DNA of 64,000 bases, from positions 7,848,001-7,912,000 of the forward strand of contig JAEMBT020000002.1 of assembly GCA_018873245.2 (NCBI GenBank), read 5' to 3'. Shown here one piece after another: positions 13,103 through 27,148 of the stretch (position 1 is the first letter of the stretch; each line of letters starts with the position of its first letter). A program made the position numbers and the translations under genes. The DNA comes from Archegozetes longisetosus (Eukaryota; Arthropoda; Arachnida; Sarcoptiformes; Trhypochthoniidae). Below the pieces are notes generated by a model. It had not been told where the DNA came from. It was given only the letters and a program-made list of their open reading frames with translations, and did no database searches.

Positions 13103-13157
13103 TTGGTGTTGTTGGCGTTGTTGGACTTGTGGCATTGTTAGCGTTGTTGGTGTTGTT
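13103..13157. repeat. GTTGTTGGN-type tandem repeat
   Basis: Degenerate 9-bp units (GTTGTTGGC, GTTGTTGGA, GTTGTTGGT and similar) fill this interval. Confidence 0.75.
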
Positions 13158-15022
13158 CTACACAGAAAACACACCTATTTTTACAACTCTTTAGTTAAAA
13201 CAACAGGAATAAGTTAGAAATGAGTTAGAAATTTCTTGTCAATACCGTAATTCGGTGAATGTTAAAATTGTAAGGAAACGAATGACGGGCTCACTTATAG
13301 TAAGTATTGTTAATTTCATATTGTTAAATTTTTCATATTTTCCACGAAAAGCCCGGAGCGTCTCTTCCAATAAGTCTAATACACTTATGATGGTTCGACT
13401 TTTCACCACTAAGTCACGGAATAAGTATTGAAATGGCTCAGTGTAGAGTAATGGCTCTGCTAGGAGTGAATGCGATTCACAAGTTCACAATTGCTATTTA
13501 TAATGACTGTAACGATTGCGATGATGGAAAAGTTATTGGTGCTATTTTGCGGCTACCAAATAATTTGATAGACATTCTCCCAACTTAACACTTACGCGTC
13601 TGCAATCAACTCCTCATTAAGACCAGTTACTAAACTACCTTAAGACTAGATACTAAACTACCTTTAAATAAGTGAATTCGAACCTCAACCCAATAATATA
13701 TGCTTTGTTTCTTCAGTTACTTTAATAACAAGTTTAGGATTTTTTGAGAATAAAATATAATTCAAGCTCACAATCGTGCCAAACAGCAATACAAACCAAT
13801 GCCACTCAAGGAATCAAAACAAATGATAGACTTTAGGTATAAAGTTAAGTCTAAATCATAGTTTATACTGGAGCTGGCAAATTGCCGCTAAATCCGTTCG
13901 TTTAACATTCACAATACTTTTTCAATGCTTATATCCTGTCTATTCTTCTCAACAGACCAATACTTTCCATTATCTGTTTCCACTCATTGTTACATGCTGG
14001 TTATTAGAAACAATATTACGCTATATTACGTTATCTTTTAGATTGTATCATGTTTTAAACTTGTTACTCATTAATACATTCCAATTAAAGCCAACTTAAA
14101 ACTTTCAAGTTTGAGCATAACAATAACGAAATAAGTAAACTTCACCTTTCAGGAGATTCATTCATCTTATCAGCGAGTCTTGTTTTTCTCACAAAAGTCC
14201 ATCTTTTTCAGTTGTCAATGTTAAAGATATGATATTTTGAATATTTTTAGATAATATCTTAGCCTCGTATCAAATTTCAAATCCGAATAATTAGTAAATT
14301 AGATTTGACAAGATATTTGACTGACAATTAATACGAAGATATAATGTATTTTTGTGGTTTATTTAATTTTTGAGCATTCTAATGTTGAAATTTGATATAA
14401 TAATTATGAATTTGATAATTAAATGAATGTTATTTTGCTAATGGAATCTAATAAAGCTTGCCGTTTATTAATGTGTTTATGAGTAATGAGAGATGAAATA
14501 TGAAACAAATAGCAGCAGTTGTGTAGCTAATTTTATTAAACAACAAAGTGATGCGTAACTGCACGTTACGAATATTTTTCAACATAACGAGATCGGTATC
14601 AATTTTTTGACAGCTCTTAAACGCTTGTATAACGCCTTACATAACAGGAGTAAAGGTGTGAATGTGTCAAAATACTTATTAAAACAAAGCATCTCTAAAA
14701 CTTTATTTTTAAGCTATTCTTGTGAAAGTGATCGGAAAGTTTGGTGAAAATAAATTTAGTTCAACGACCAGACGGCCTTGATTTGGTTGAAGATGGACAT
14801 TGTTCTTAATGGAAATCAATGAGAAGTTTAAGCACATGTCATGTGCGTATTTGGGATTTAGTTAGTATCCTAGTTAGTATTCATAGGTAGTTATACTACA
14901 ATTATCTAAATAACCCCTGAATATGTAAACATTTGTAGTTTTAAAGATTTAATCCTAAAGTGAAAGTCGTAACTGAGATGACTAACCCGTTGAGGAACAA
15001 TACATAATTGGTCGGAAGGTAG

Positions 15023-15131
15023 TTTGTATACAATGGTTATTAAGTTAGATATAGCTCAGTTTACATACAATGGTTATTAAGTTAGATGTAGCTCAGTTTA
15101 CATACAATGGTTATTAAGCTAGATAGAACTC
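15023..15131. repeat. 37-bp tandem repeat, 2.9 copies
   Basis: CAATGGTTATTAAG recurs at 15031, 15068 and 15105, giving a period of exactly 37 bp. The units are nearly identical apart from single changes, so the array is probably recent. Each unit includes TAGCTCAGTT or a variant of it, which resembles a tRNA A-box, but no tRNA can be folded. Confidence 0.93.
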
Positions 15132-18100
15132 ATGTAAATCACCTCTCAACTTACATTTGCAGGAAATAATTATTCTCGACAATGTTGGTGGCCTTTGCCA
15201 GAAATATTCAACTCCTACACTGTAAAATTTCAGAGCTTAACATCTAAATTACTACAATCTAATTTACTTGGCTTTAAGGCTTGTTTAGACTGCTTTTCTT
15301 AACGCGTACCATTACAAAGAACTTCTAGCTTGTGATTAGCTAAATAGAAGGGTAGATATTTTACTAGTCTTCTAGATCGTTAGCCAAACTTTATTCGTAC
15401 TAGTTTTAATTATATTATTCAATTATTATATTATATCTTACTTTACAACCAATTTTTGGATCTTTCGGCAGCTTCAATACCTCCAAATTGCTTTTAGTAT
15501 GTAATCATTTCTCAATTGAGCATCTTTTTACAACAGAAACTATTCTAATTTCTCTTTCAGAAGGATTATTCAAATTTTATTTCATACTTTATAGGCCAAT
15601 AAATAAGTTTATATTTATTAGTATTCAGATACCATTTATTAAGTGCTTGTTAACAACCTTAATGGCTTAATCTCTCCAAAAAATTGAATGGAGTATTTTG
15701 GAAGTTTTTGTCTGACCATAGGGTAAATCTTGTTTTGATCATCGATTTATTTTAATCCACTTAGAGCACGAAACGTGTAGTGTTTTATTAGCAAAGATAA
15801 TTACATTTATTATCTAATCGAACTTGGAGAGTCAATTATTTGAATTGAATGAGAAATTTTCATCAATGAAACAGATAGGCTAACTTGAAACTTGTGTTGG
15901 AAAACAAATTCATCATTGGCTTATGCTTGCAATGGTTTTCAAGTTTTTGCCTTCAAGCGATAGTTAGGAAAGGGTTCATCATTCATAAATCCCTTTTTAT
16001 CAGTAAATGTCAAATTGTTTTCTGTGGTTTAAAGAATATATCAACTCATAAATCTTAAAAAGAAAAAAGTGTAGGAAAATGAAATATTACAACTGTTGTA
16101 CTTCTAACGCATTCTACTTGAATTATTTTGTGGTTTCAATTTTGTGACACTTCTACAAAAGTTGATGCCTCCTGTTTTCAAGATTGCTGAGAAAAAGCTA
16201 CTCGTTCAAAATGTCTTCATAGATATATTGAGTAACTATCACTATTAATCATGAAAGGATTACCTAAACAATTAACTATAGTCTTGATGAACATTAATTC
16301 TCTACAGAATAGCTTCTGATGAAACCCTCAGGCTTTCAGGCTCTCAGTATATTCAGTAAAAATAAAGGACCTTATGTATTGATTATATCTTATTGAGAAA
16401 AGTTCAAAACATACTCTAATTGAGGTCAAATGTCTTTAATAGTGATGTGATGTCTCGAATGAAAACGTATCAAATAATGTACTGAAACAATGATCAGAAG
16501 AAGAATTATAGTATTTGTGTGTTTGATTGAATTAGGTCGGCATCGGATCTAATAATTGTATATTTACTGTGTTCAGTCCAAACATGTAGTCAATGTGAGT
16601 AAATGCCATTTCCGCTCTCTCATCAAGACCACCCGAACAATTTACAACTGCATCGCATTTATCTTTTTTTAAAACTTATTTCTCTCGTAAAAGTTGTTTC
16701 AACTGTTTTTAAGCCTAACGTCCCTACAGACGAAACGCTTTTCTAATTTTTCTCTTTCAGTACAATTTCTAGAATTTGATTCGCGCGTTACAAACACTCA
16801 TGTCTGACGAATTGATGGGTAGTTGCGAAGCTAGTAGGGACCAAAGGTACACAGACACCCCTAACTTAAATCTCTTATTAACTTGACTAAAAAGTTGTAT
16901 ATTGTTGTATATTGTTGAATATGAAATTTTCTTAATTAGTTGTAGTAACGCTACAAAATAAAGTCATAACAGATTATAATAAAGTTTAAAAGTATTATGC
17001 AACAAGTTTTAATCAGATATTATATCTAACGAAAATATCTAATCAAAATGAATATGATGCGTGACCCCCACTCCAAATTGAATGGCTCCGGCACAGTTCA
17101 TAGGTATTGTTGGTATTATTATATGAAGCATCTGAACATCGATACCCCTAAAGCTGTTATCGCTGATAACCACTCCGTAGGACTAATATCGGCAACACTA
17201 TGATCTCTGCGTGTGTCTCATATTATTGCATTGTATTTAAGCATTTAATAGTTAGGTCTACTATTACTCAATATGACAATGAAGAAATAGAGGAAATGTA
17301 GTCAAAAAGATTGTTTTCGGTTTGTTTGATTCCAGCCGAATGTAGGCCACTCTATTTAATTTCTATTGGCTTTCGATAAGGTTTATAACTTTTTATTTAT
17401 CTTTTGCTTTGTTACGTAAACTTTTGCTCATTTCTGTTTAATATGGCATAAAATTCAGCTCTCAATTCGAATTTAATTTGTTTATACAAAAACATTCATT
17501 TTTAATCCATGCTCATAACAGATGGGAATGCAGTAAACGTAAGCTTCAATTTATGTACAGCACTAAAGAAGCTTTACTTCTCTTATAAAGAATTCTACTT
17601 TAATCTAATTTTCTTCGGTATTGTTACGAATGGTACTCATATTTGAATTGACAAAACGATAAATTGAGGCACGCTATGAGTTGAAATGTAATATTGTTAA
17701 TAAGCTCATCGATAGTGAGCGTGATTTGCAGAAATTTTGAACTCATGGATTATTTTATTAATAATCTTGTAAATCATCTTTGAGAGCATATTATATCTAG
17801 TTCTAAATATATCTTAAACCTATCTTAAACATTGGAATATAAGCATTCTTCTCAAAATAAGCTGATAAAAAACTTTATTATAAACTAACTCGTATGATTT
17901 CTAATGTACTTCACTCGCTCTAAATGTGAAGATACATAATTTTGTAAATTAATTAATTTTACGGATAACTGAAACAACCTTCTAAATTACTGATTGTTCG
18001 CTTAAATGCTTCATTTATCGATAATTTTTTATTCTTTAAAATTTTTAATTTTTAGAAATTAAAAAGAATAACGAAAACTTAAAATTTAAGTTTAAAAATA

Positions 18101-18969
18101 AATTTGGAACTTATTTTATGAACTTATTTTTTAGATTCTTAATCAGAGAAGAAAATATTTGGAAGCTATGTCTATAGTTTTGCAAAGTTTAAGACCATTA
18201 TGAAGAATATGATGTAATTTAAGCAAATGTTTTTAGGTGTGGTTTAAAAGGGTTGTTTGCCATCCCCTCATTTACCACTCTATTCAAACTAAATATATTT
18301 TATACTTCCTTCACCTAGGGTGACTGCCTCTTTCCAGATCAGAAACTGAATGCAAATTATCGAAGTGAAGATCCTTACAGAAAATTTCGTAAAATCATAC
18401 TTTTAATTTTTTATATTTAGCAATTTGCATGGAAAATGCAACGATAATATTACTTTGGTTATTTGTATTTTAACTCATTTATTTTAGTGAGTTTTTATTT
18501 TAAACTTGTTGAAAGTACAATATTAATTCAACAAATGGGCATTTTTGTTCAGTTTAGAATTAATAAAAAACTGGATTTTGAAGTTCTAATCAAAAACTGG
18601 GACTGTCCAAGAAAAAGTTTGTCACCTTACCTTTTACCACAGTAGATTAGTAGCAGCAAATAATATAACTTTTACCTAGCCGAAATATTTTGAGTAGAGC
18701 ATCGGTAACGACATCAGTTGAGGGACTTTCAAATGAAGTTTTTCATTACTATAACCGCATATAACTCTGTTCTCAATTGCTTATTTAATATTAATTTAAA
18801 CATTTTCAAAATCGAGCAAATTGAAGATGCAAAAAGTTTTATAAAACTTTATATAAGAAAATTATCAAGATCACAACAATTAAGCAATAAAGATTATTAG
18901 TTTACAATCATTATCAATGTAACTGTGTTCTAATCAAACTGATAGATAGCGCTCTATTCGCCTATATTC

Positions 18970-19310
18970 CAATCCGAATTTGTATTGAGGTGTAGAGGGG
19001 ATATACGGAACACTTTACGTGAAAGTTTGACAGCCCTTCCAAGCATAGCGCGCTGTACGCGCCATCCCTACTACCCGCTCTAACTCACTATTGACCATAA
19101 CAATTGAAGGTCCCCTGCAATAGAAAGATATCTCTTAGGCTCTGTAGTATATGAGATACCTTTTTATTGCAGGGGACCCTTCAATTGTTTAGTTTAGTGG
19201 GTTAGGGTAAGTAAGAGGAATAACGCGTTGATCGCTAGGTTGCTAAGACTATCAAATCTTCATCTAACTAAGGTGTTCTACATATCTCCTGTATGCCTGA
19301 ATTCAGTATT
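18970..19310. mobile_element. Fold-back (MITE-like) element with long inverted arms
   Basis: The left arm (about 18975-19134) and the reverse complement of the right arm (about 19153-19306) align over their whole length. The inner 34-35 bases (19101-19134 versus 19153-19187) are almost perfectly complementary: one bulge, one G-U and one A-C pair, with an 18-nt loop. The outer 120 bp is near two-thirds identical by eye, for example GGGGATATACGGAACAC against AGGAGATATGTAGAACAC. There is no internal coding capacity. It could be a MITE/fold-back transposon remnant or an inverted duplication able to give a hairpin RNA. The outer ends are approximate. Confidence 0.75.
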
Positions 19311-21754
19311 AACTACTGTAATTTGCTTCTAAAAATCAGAATTTTTATCATAAGAGATTGAATTACATTTGATCAATACAACTGTTAATATATCTATAGA
19401 TTTAAACACTTTAATTTGAGATAAATTTTCTACTAGACGAAGGGAAAAATATCAAAAACTTTCATATATTTGTCGATACTACGATTATGTAATCAAACGC
19501 GCTGTTAGTTGGCTCTTATTCTTTGACTTTGCTAATACTTACTCCTGTAAATGGACTAAACTAATGCTTAAAAGTATTTCGTTTAAGATAAAATTTTCGG
19601 ATTAAAGTCATAGTTTCTATTAGGTTTTAAACTAAATTTTTTCGATTTTTTCATAAATTTCGTTTAAAAAACGAAAAACTTTGTTTACAACCTAATAATT
19701 TTAGCTCAATTACTAAAGTAATTTTAATATTCCTTCAGTCAGTATTAGGTGCGAATTTACTTTTTTTTCATAGAACTTTACTATCGATTAGCATAGGTAA
19801 GAGAAGCTATGAAGTATAAAGATTCAGTTTGTTTATGAAAAAACAGTTCACTTCAAGTGCGTAAACCATTAGTAAGTTTAAAACATTCAATCGGAATAAC
19901 AAAAGCACTAGCATTATAAGCTGTGTTCCAACTTTACCACAACTTGATTCGAATCAGACTAATTAAACTAGATTATAATAATATCAAACGATTAAACTAT
20001 TTCAGTAAAATCACATAACAAGCATATATTTGAATGAAAATTTGAGGTTATCTGATTGAAAACTAAGAGTATTTATAGAGAATTGAAGCTAGAATACATC
20101 GAACAATTAGTCTAATAAGAGAATATTGTCCATAGAAGGGTATGAATAGAATCGATTCCCGAAACAGACATTTAGTTTATTTGTTGGAGTAGTTCAGTCG
20201 TTCGACCCACACGTGCATCTGTTGTTCACTTGCGATCAACAGAAACACTTTATATTGTAATACTTCGTGTAGTCTTTCATATTTGCCACACGAACACTAC
20301 AAATATGTGTTAATAATACGGACACGCTTTACGAATTATATATCAACTTTGTTTATTCGCTCCTCCAAATCAGTTCAAAACTCAATACAAATAATAATAA
20401 AAAAGGATTAATTTTGTATATTTATAGTGAGGATACTTTGATTGTTAGAACAAACAGCGAGAACGTGTTGCAAACTAGCCAAAGAAGATATATTGCACAA
20501 TAGGATGAAAACGTTTTTGCAAATACCTCTCCGGAAAGTCCCTGCATAATCGCATGGATTATGCAAATTGACAATTGGATGACACCGGTTTAGATTCTAT
20601 TATTTTCTGCTAAGTAACAGATATGGTCATCAATATTGGATGTGTCATAAATTGTATAATAGAATTATTAAAATCATAGGAATTATAGGAAGATATACAA
20701 TGCACAATCTTATAAATAATGCAAAGATTATGGTGATAAATATGCATAAGTCTTAATACAAACATTTCCTGTTGAAAAGAACGAGAAAACATACAAATTA
20801 TCAAAATAGACAATTTTTTCCAATACAACACTGTCAACATTACAAAAGAAATAACAATAAGATTACCAATTTTTTTCACTTTCTATTTATGATATTTCAA
20901 AGAAAGTCAACATTCCCAGAAGAAACATTCACTTTGCAACTATAAGATAGCTTAAAAGTTAAAAATATTTATTTTTGTTCGATACCCGAATCCAAGTCAA
21001 ACTAAGCTGAAAAAAGTAGCTAGAAACTGAAAAACAGAGATGGTTTTCCCTAAAATTGTTAGTTATTCAACGAGAAACATGTCAACTATTTAAAATTTTA
21101 ATTTGGAATCTATTACAATGCATTTTAGCAATTGGAAGCCATCTAAATACAAATCCGTCAGTCAGTCAGTCATCCAGCTAAACCTTGAAAGACAATATTA
21201 TAGTACGCGACCACTCCTTAGCCAAAGAAACAGTTTTCCGAAAAAAGAGCAACAAAATTGCTTCCTTTGGTTGTCATTACGTTTGAATGGTTGCTTTGTA
21301 CAAGTGGTAGCAAAGACTAGTTTTAAATTTCATGCTGACCAAAGTTTTGGTTATGCAATTTAATGTGATGTATGGTCTATAGAGTGTGTATGGTCTATAG
21401 ACATTTCCTTGAGGACAGAGTTCGCACTTTAAACAACAAATCACAATACCTTCTTATCATAAATTCCCTATTTGTGGAGCAAAAAATTAAATAAAAGAAA
21501 CGAGATATACCTAACATTTCTGAAGGTTTCCACACAAAGAACCCGAAACCATCGCTCAGTTTAAAAATTGCAGAAAACTAGGGTTTGTTCAGTGGAACCG
21601 GTGTTTTGTTTATAATGAAAAATGTTATGCGTTTTATTCTTGTTTGTGGGGAATGTCGAATATATAGAGCATTATTCACGCCCCAAAAAGATAGTTATAT
21701 GGATTACATGCAATTTATTATTGTAACCAATTCTCTACATTAGCGTAAACTTCG

Positions 21755-21803
21755 ACAAAAGTTGTACAAAAGTTGGACAAAAGTTACACAAAAGTTGCAC
21801 AAC
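21755..21803. repeat. 11-bp tandem repeat, 4.4 units
   Basis: Units ACAAAAGTTGT, ACAAAAGTTGG, ACAAAAGTTAC and ACAAAAGTTGC follow each other without a gap, then a partial unit. Confidence 0.92.
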
Positions 21804-24800
21804 TAATTTATATGAATAAGAAACTAGATTGAAATTTGTGCGGTTTATCAGTTCTTTCAGTAGAGAATGTTCGATAGGAAGTCTATTGTATTATATTATT
21901 ATTATTACAAAATGGACTTGCCAAAAGATATCTGGTTATTGTGATGGTAAGGAACCGTGTCCTCAACAATTGTTAACGCTCAGTGAACTTCAATGTGATG
22001 CTCCTCTTATTTCGATCCTGTTATGTATATTCACACTCTATTGTAACAGCACTACTGATTTTCAAAGAGTTTAGCGCAAAACCATTGCCAACATTTATTT
22101 CTGATCTGAATTTTCAGCCAGATTTCCTTTTGTTCCACTATTCACTCTCAGTTCATAAAACGCTACAAGAAGTTTATTCAAATTATCTAGCTGTGATCGA
22201 GCTATTGTATACACCGTTCAATAATAATTTTAGATTAATTATCGATTTTGAATTGAATTTCTATAAATAATTAACAAAATCTTTGACGAAGAACTCATGA
22301 ATAATTAAAAATCATGAATAAGTTGATGATACAGTTGAAACACTTTGAATAACCTCTGAGAGTACTCGTATATCATCTAATTACTTTAAATAAAAACATT
22401 TGCTCATAAACTGAGAAAATTAAATGTTTACTTGCGATTCAAACAAGTTGTTTTATGTGGCGGTTATATCTAATTAAGGCTAGATGTGATGCTGAATAAT
22501 CGCCGCCACGCGCTAGACTTTCAAAGCGTTGTTAATGATCCTGATCTCTAAAAACACAGGAGAGACTGAGACTTGATTTTTATTCAGTTTTTCAAATCTT
22601 TCGGATCTTTAGGTCTTTAAATAAGTTAAAAGCTTAATATTTCGCTTTGAAGTGCAAATTGGAAACATGATTACATATTCGCTTGTGACAAACACGTGTG
22701 CACTAGATGTTCTGCTTTGTTATAAATGTCTGAATGAAAACTAGCTATAGATCAGATGGTTTTGATGACTAGCCAGAAGAAGTGAATGTCGTAGTAATTT
22801 ATTACTATTCTATGTAACATTTAGTCATCTGATATGGAGAATAGAATGTAAAGAGAGTATAGAATTTGAAGCTGATGCAGCTAGCTGAAGTAGAATCTGA
22901 AGTTGGTACACCTGCAGCAGAAACTGTCCAAATGGTGGGATTGTATGAGTTCAAAAATTGGGAATAATATGAAAATAATGATTTCTCAATAAGGAAGCAC
23001 ATAGATGTATTCGCAAATATATAACAAGTTGCACTATTCTTTACGCTTAATTGACTGTACATGACTGACTCTCTTGCCAGTGCTCTCTCTCTCTCTCGCC
23101 AGTGCTCTTCCCTACAAATGTTCGATGCGTTTCAGTTCTCCCTTTTATGAACATTATTTTTTATATGTCAGATATCCATTCATATATAACTCGTATTTCG
23201 CACGTGCACAATGTTTTTGTGTCATTATAGCGTCATACGAGGTCTGGTTTGATGTCCCACTGCGTTTAGCGTACTATTGGGACACATTCAATCAATTGTT
23301 ATAAAATATGCAAGTAATTTGCTATGTCATTGTTCAACTCTCTATCCCGACCACAACTTTCCAGCACAAATCACTAACTCCGACTTGCAACCAGTTCGGG
23401 ATTTGCTAATTCTAATTGACCCTTAAAACTTCACTTTTTTCTTGTACTATATGAAAACATAAAGTTCAATAATTTGATGTGAGCTGTTTTATTTTGAAAA
23501 AGTCCATTGCCATTCATATATGAGTAGTCAGTCAGTAGAATATATGCAACCATTTAGTTAGTGTTCTTTGTATTCTCAATCAAAGCAAAATTACATTCAA
23601 ATTGAACTTAATTTATTCTGAAAGTTGAATAAATCTAAAAGTATTGCAAATGGTTTTTAGAACTAAAATTTGAGCAGGAGTAAGAATATTCCATTCTTAT
23701 ATTTATAAACAAACAGTAGACTGACTAGATTAGTATTTCAGAGTTATTGACTTTTGGTCAGCAAATGAATCAACTTTTGAACCAACTTTCGAACTAACTT
23801 TTTAGTTGAATTTACTATAAATTTATGTGTTTACTCAGCAATGACCAGTGCCTATACTCTAATTTTAGAATATGACCAGTAGTTTGATTCAGAGTTTTGT
23901 ATTTACTTTTAAGGGACCACTAAATTTGACTTTCTATTTGCACAAATTATATTCAAAAACCAGAATATAGTATGACTTTGTTAGTTATGGTTATATGTTA
24001 TTCATTGAGATTCTTCTATTTGAGGACAAACTTTGATCAAATCGATAGAAACGATGTCCAGTATTTATATTTGTCAAATAAATAATCTTAATAGTTAACG
24101 TTAGTTTAAAACTGCTACAAATAATCTTTTTTGTAAATAAATTATTCAAACAAACTTTTCTTATTATTGCTATTGTTTAGGCGTCAAACACACTTTGGAA
24201 AGGATAAGAAAGTTTTGCATTGAGTTAAGAATAGCGACTCAGTAGAATAGTCATGATCAACTGGACTGGATTATCATATTCTAATATATTTTATGGATTT
24301 TCAAACGATCATATACATAATAAAGTATTTGAAATTGAGTAAAGACTGGCAATTTGCGGGCATTATTTTCATAGTTGGCGTCTATTTTCTAGTTTGGTTT
24401 TGAAAAGTTTAGTCCTGCATGTGCAGTATGTCTGCTTATGATCTTCAAACTATTCTAATAACTACTTATACGTAAGTGCTATCGGACTCACGAACTGAAA
24501 ATTGTTGCTTAACTCACATTTCTATTGTTGGTCCAGACGTAATACAATAGGTTAGGGTATGTCAGGTATTGTCATTTGCTTCAGATTGTGACCCTCCAGT
24601 CAAGGAATTTATTTTTTCTTCATGTCTAAAACCCAACAGTGAGAGTGACAAACATTGGCCTCATTTATTTGGTCGAAAAAATTTGTAATTGCCATAAATT
24701 TGGTTTCCTTTTGTAGAATCAAATCTTTAGATTCGGCAACAATTTCGATAAAGACCTTGCATTTTGAGCAAAGGCTTATCCTATTGCTAATAAAATTAAG

Positions 24801-25817
24801 TATTTTTGAAACATGATGTTAAACACTGATTACTCTTATGTCTCAACTTAGGACGAGAATTGCTCAGAGATGTGTGTATAATCCAGTCTTAGTACTTTAG
24901 GTGCCGGTTTCTCACCCTTTCGAGCTGCAATTTAACGCTGGTTTAGTTCCTTTTTGAGAGAGCGCCCCATCATTTTCACAATTTTAGTTAAAGATTGAAC
25001 CAGTCCCGATGCTCATTTGCCAGCAGAACCGCATTAGATCACACTTAAATGAACTCGCAGCCTATTAACGACTTTTCTCGGTCTCAACTTCACTTTAAAA
25101 ACAAATTTTCAACATAAAATCTTTACGCGTCCATCTGCAGAGCTTACAAATGCGGTGCCAAACAATTTAGACGAAGTACAAGAAAAATTCAGTATTGGCA
25201 GTAAAGTAGAAAACTTTTCAACCTTAAATGAGTCGCTATTGACAATTTTGATTTTGGGAACAATTATTCCATATAGTTATACCATGAAAGCATATCAAAA
25301 ATATTTCCTCAAATATGTCAAATATTCTTCAAGTCCAATAGTAGTTGAGTTTTTTTCATGGGATTATGGTTGAGATTTTTTTGTTGATATATAATAGTGT
25401 GCTATAAAGAAAGTCTTAAACATTTCATTGTATTTGTAATCCTTGCTATTAGAGTTAGAATATATGATAATATGACATTATATGGCATAAAACCGAATTA
25501 TATGCCCAAATTTGTTGAGCAGATACAAGAACACAATCTACGCATTCTTGACACATGTCTTTGAAGAAAAGGACAATGAGGTACAAAACCACAATATCCG
25601 GCTCAATCTAAAGCTACAGTACATGAATAATTCTTTCATTATTTTCAAAATGTATACATATATATATGAATGAGGGTGTAGTATGAGTGACACATATGAC
25701 TGACGGCCACAAAGACCTATTCTCAGCTCCAACTAGAGGACAGCTAGAAATTCAATGCGAAACTTTATAGCACCCGTTTTAGGACTATTGATAAGCTACC
25801 AGTTTAGCTCTTTCACT

Positions 25818-25822
<5 letters not shown>

Positions 25823-25852
<30 letters not shown>
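25823..25852. repeat. (GA)n microsatellite
   Basis: An uninterrupted GA run of about 15 units. Confidence 0.98.
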
Positions 25853-25855
<3 letters not shown>

Positions 25856-27063
25856 TAGAACATAAACTTTAAATGATCAACGTTTAAATAGGCATTTACT
25901 TAAATCCATACTTTCGTTCATAAGGTTTTTCAAAAGTGTTGATTAGCTTATTTACATGAGAAGCTAAAATACGCTCTGCATTCAGTTTCTTTAGACTGAT
26001 TGAAAATCCTATTGAACAAGCAGTTCATAGAATTTGGTACGAAATTAGCTCTAGGTTAGAATCTATTGATGTCTGTATATTCAAAATTTGTTTGAGCGCA
26101 CCTCACTTTTTGATGGAGCATGTCTTTTCTCAATACTTCATAATAGGATCGTTTCCTGTTTACTGTGCTCTCCAAATATTAAAAAATCATATAATCTGAA
26201 GATAACACGTCCACTCGTTTGATAATATCACTCATAATAATAATTGATCTCAAACAACCCCTTCAACAATCTGTTGAAAAAATTGTTTGACAAACCAACA
26301 CAAGTACTGACTCAATGGTGAAAAGGCAATCATTTCTTCTACACCTAGATGAAATAATATTTTTGAGCTTTGGCTGTTATTGAGACTTTTTCGGAATGGC
26401 TTATTATTATTTTTTTATTGTATTGTTGCTCTGCCTTTTTCAGTGAGACAGTAGGAAATAGTTAGCAAAAAGTTACCATTTATTATGAACTGTTTCCCTT
26501 ATAGTGACCTAAACTGTGGGCATATCGATCAATATCACAATGAGTAAAAAAAGTTGCATCAATAAGCAGTAGAAATACATTATTGTGAAGACCTTTATTT
26601 TGTCTCGAACTGTAAGAAACGGGGGTTTTCTGGGTTTTGTAGATCCCAGAAATTTGTGCTCCATTTTTGCAATCATCTATTGGAAGTTACATACCCTGAA
26701 TGATTAACTATTTTTACTCCAACTAACACTACCTCAAAGACCTCTACCGTTTTGCCTGCTTTAATTTTATTCATTTTTATTATTCAATTCTTCATTCAAT
26801 TCATTTATTCATTTCGATGCATAATCCGAAGCAAACTTGATTGCATTCAGATTAAGACCTTGTGGTTGAAGGGAATGAAAAAAGATATAGTAGTGTTTGG
26901 TTGTAGTCGGTATTGATGAACGAATTACTAGAAAACACTTTGTACTATTTCCAATTTAGTGCTTATAAGCTCCGATAGTAATTGTGTCTGCATCTCAACC
27001 AACCGTATTAAGCCTGCTTTGAATATTGGCTCTGTCCACAGATCCAGTTAGTGGATCACAATA

Positions 27064-27148
27064 GGCTCTCTGCTGTGCTGTAGCGCTCAGCGCTCTGTAA
27101 CGCTCTGTGCTCTGTAACGCTCAGCTCTCTATAATGCTGAGCGCTCTT
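27064..27148. repeat. Degenerate CGCTCTGTAA-type tandem repeat
   Basis: Words CGCTCTGTAA, CGCTCAGC and GCTCTGTAAC recur several times, making a small GC-richer patch in AT-rich surroundings, about 1 kb downstream of the stop of the neurogenin-type gene (on the minus strand). Confidence 0.8.

Noticed and set aside
15040..15100. tRNA-like A-box words (TAGCTCAGTT) in the 37-bp array
   Set aside because: No B-box, no acceptor stem pairing and exact tandem spacing; not a tRNA gene.
21829..22270. Two overlapping + strand frames of 81 and 95 codons
   Set aside because: The composition is that of AT-rich DNA, with no domain and no splice-joined continuation that I could recognise.
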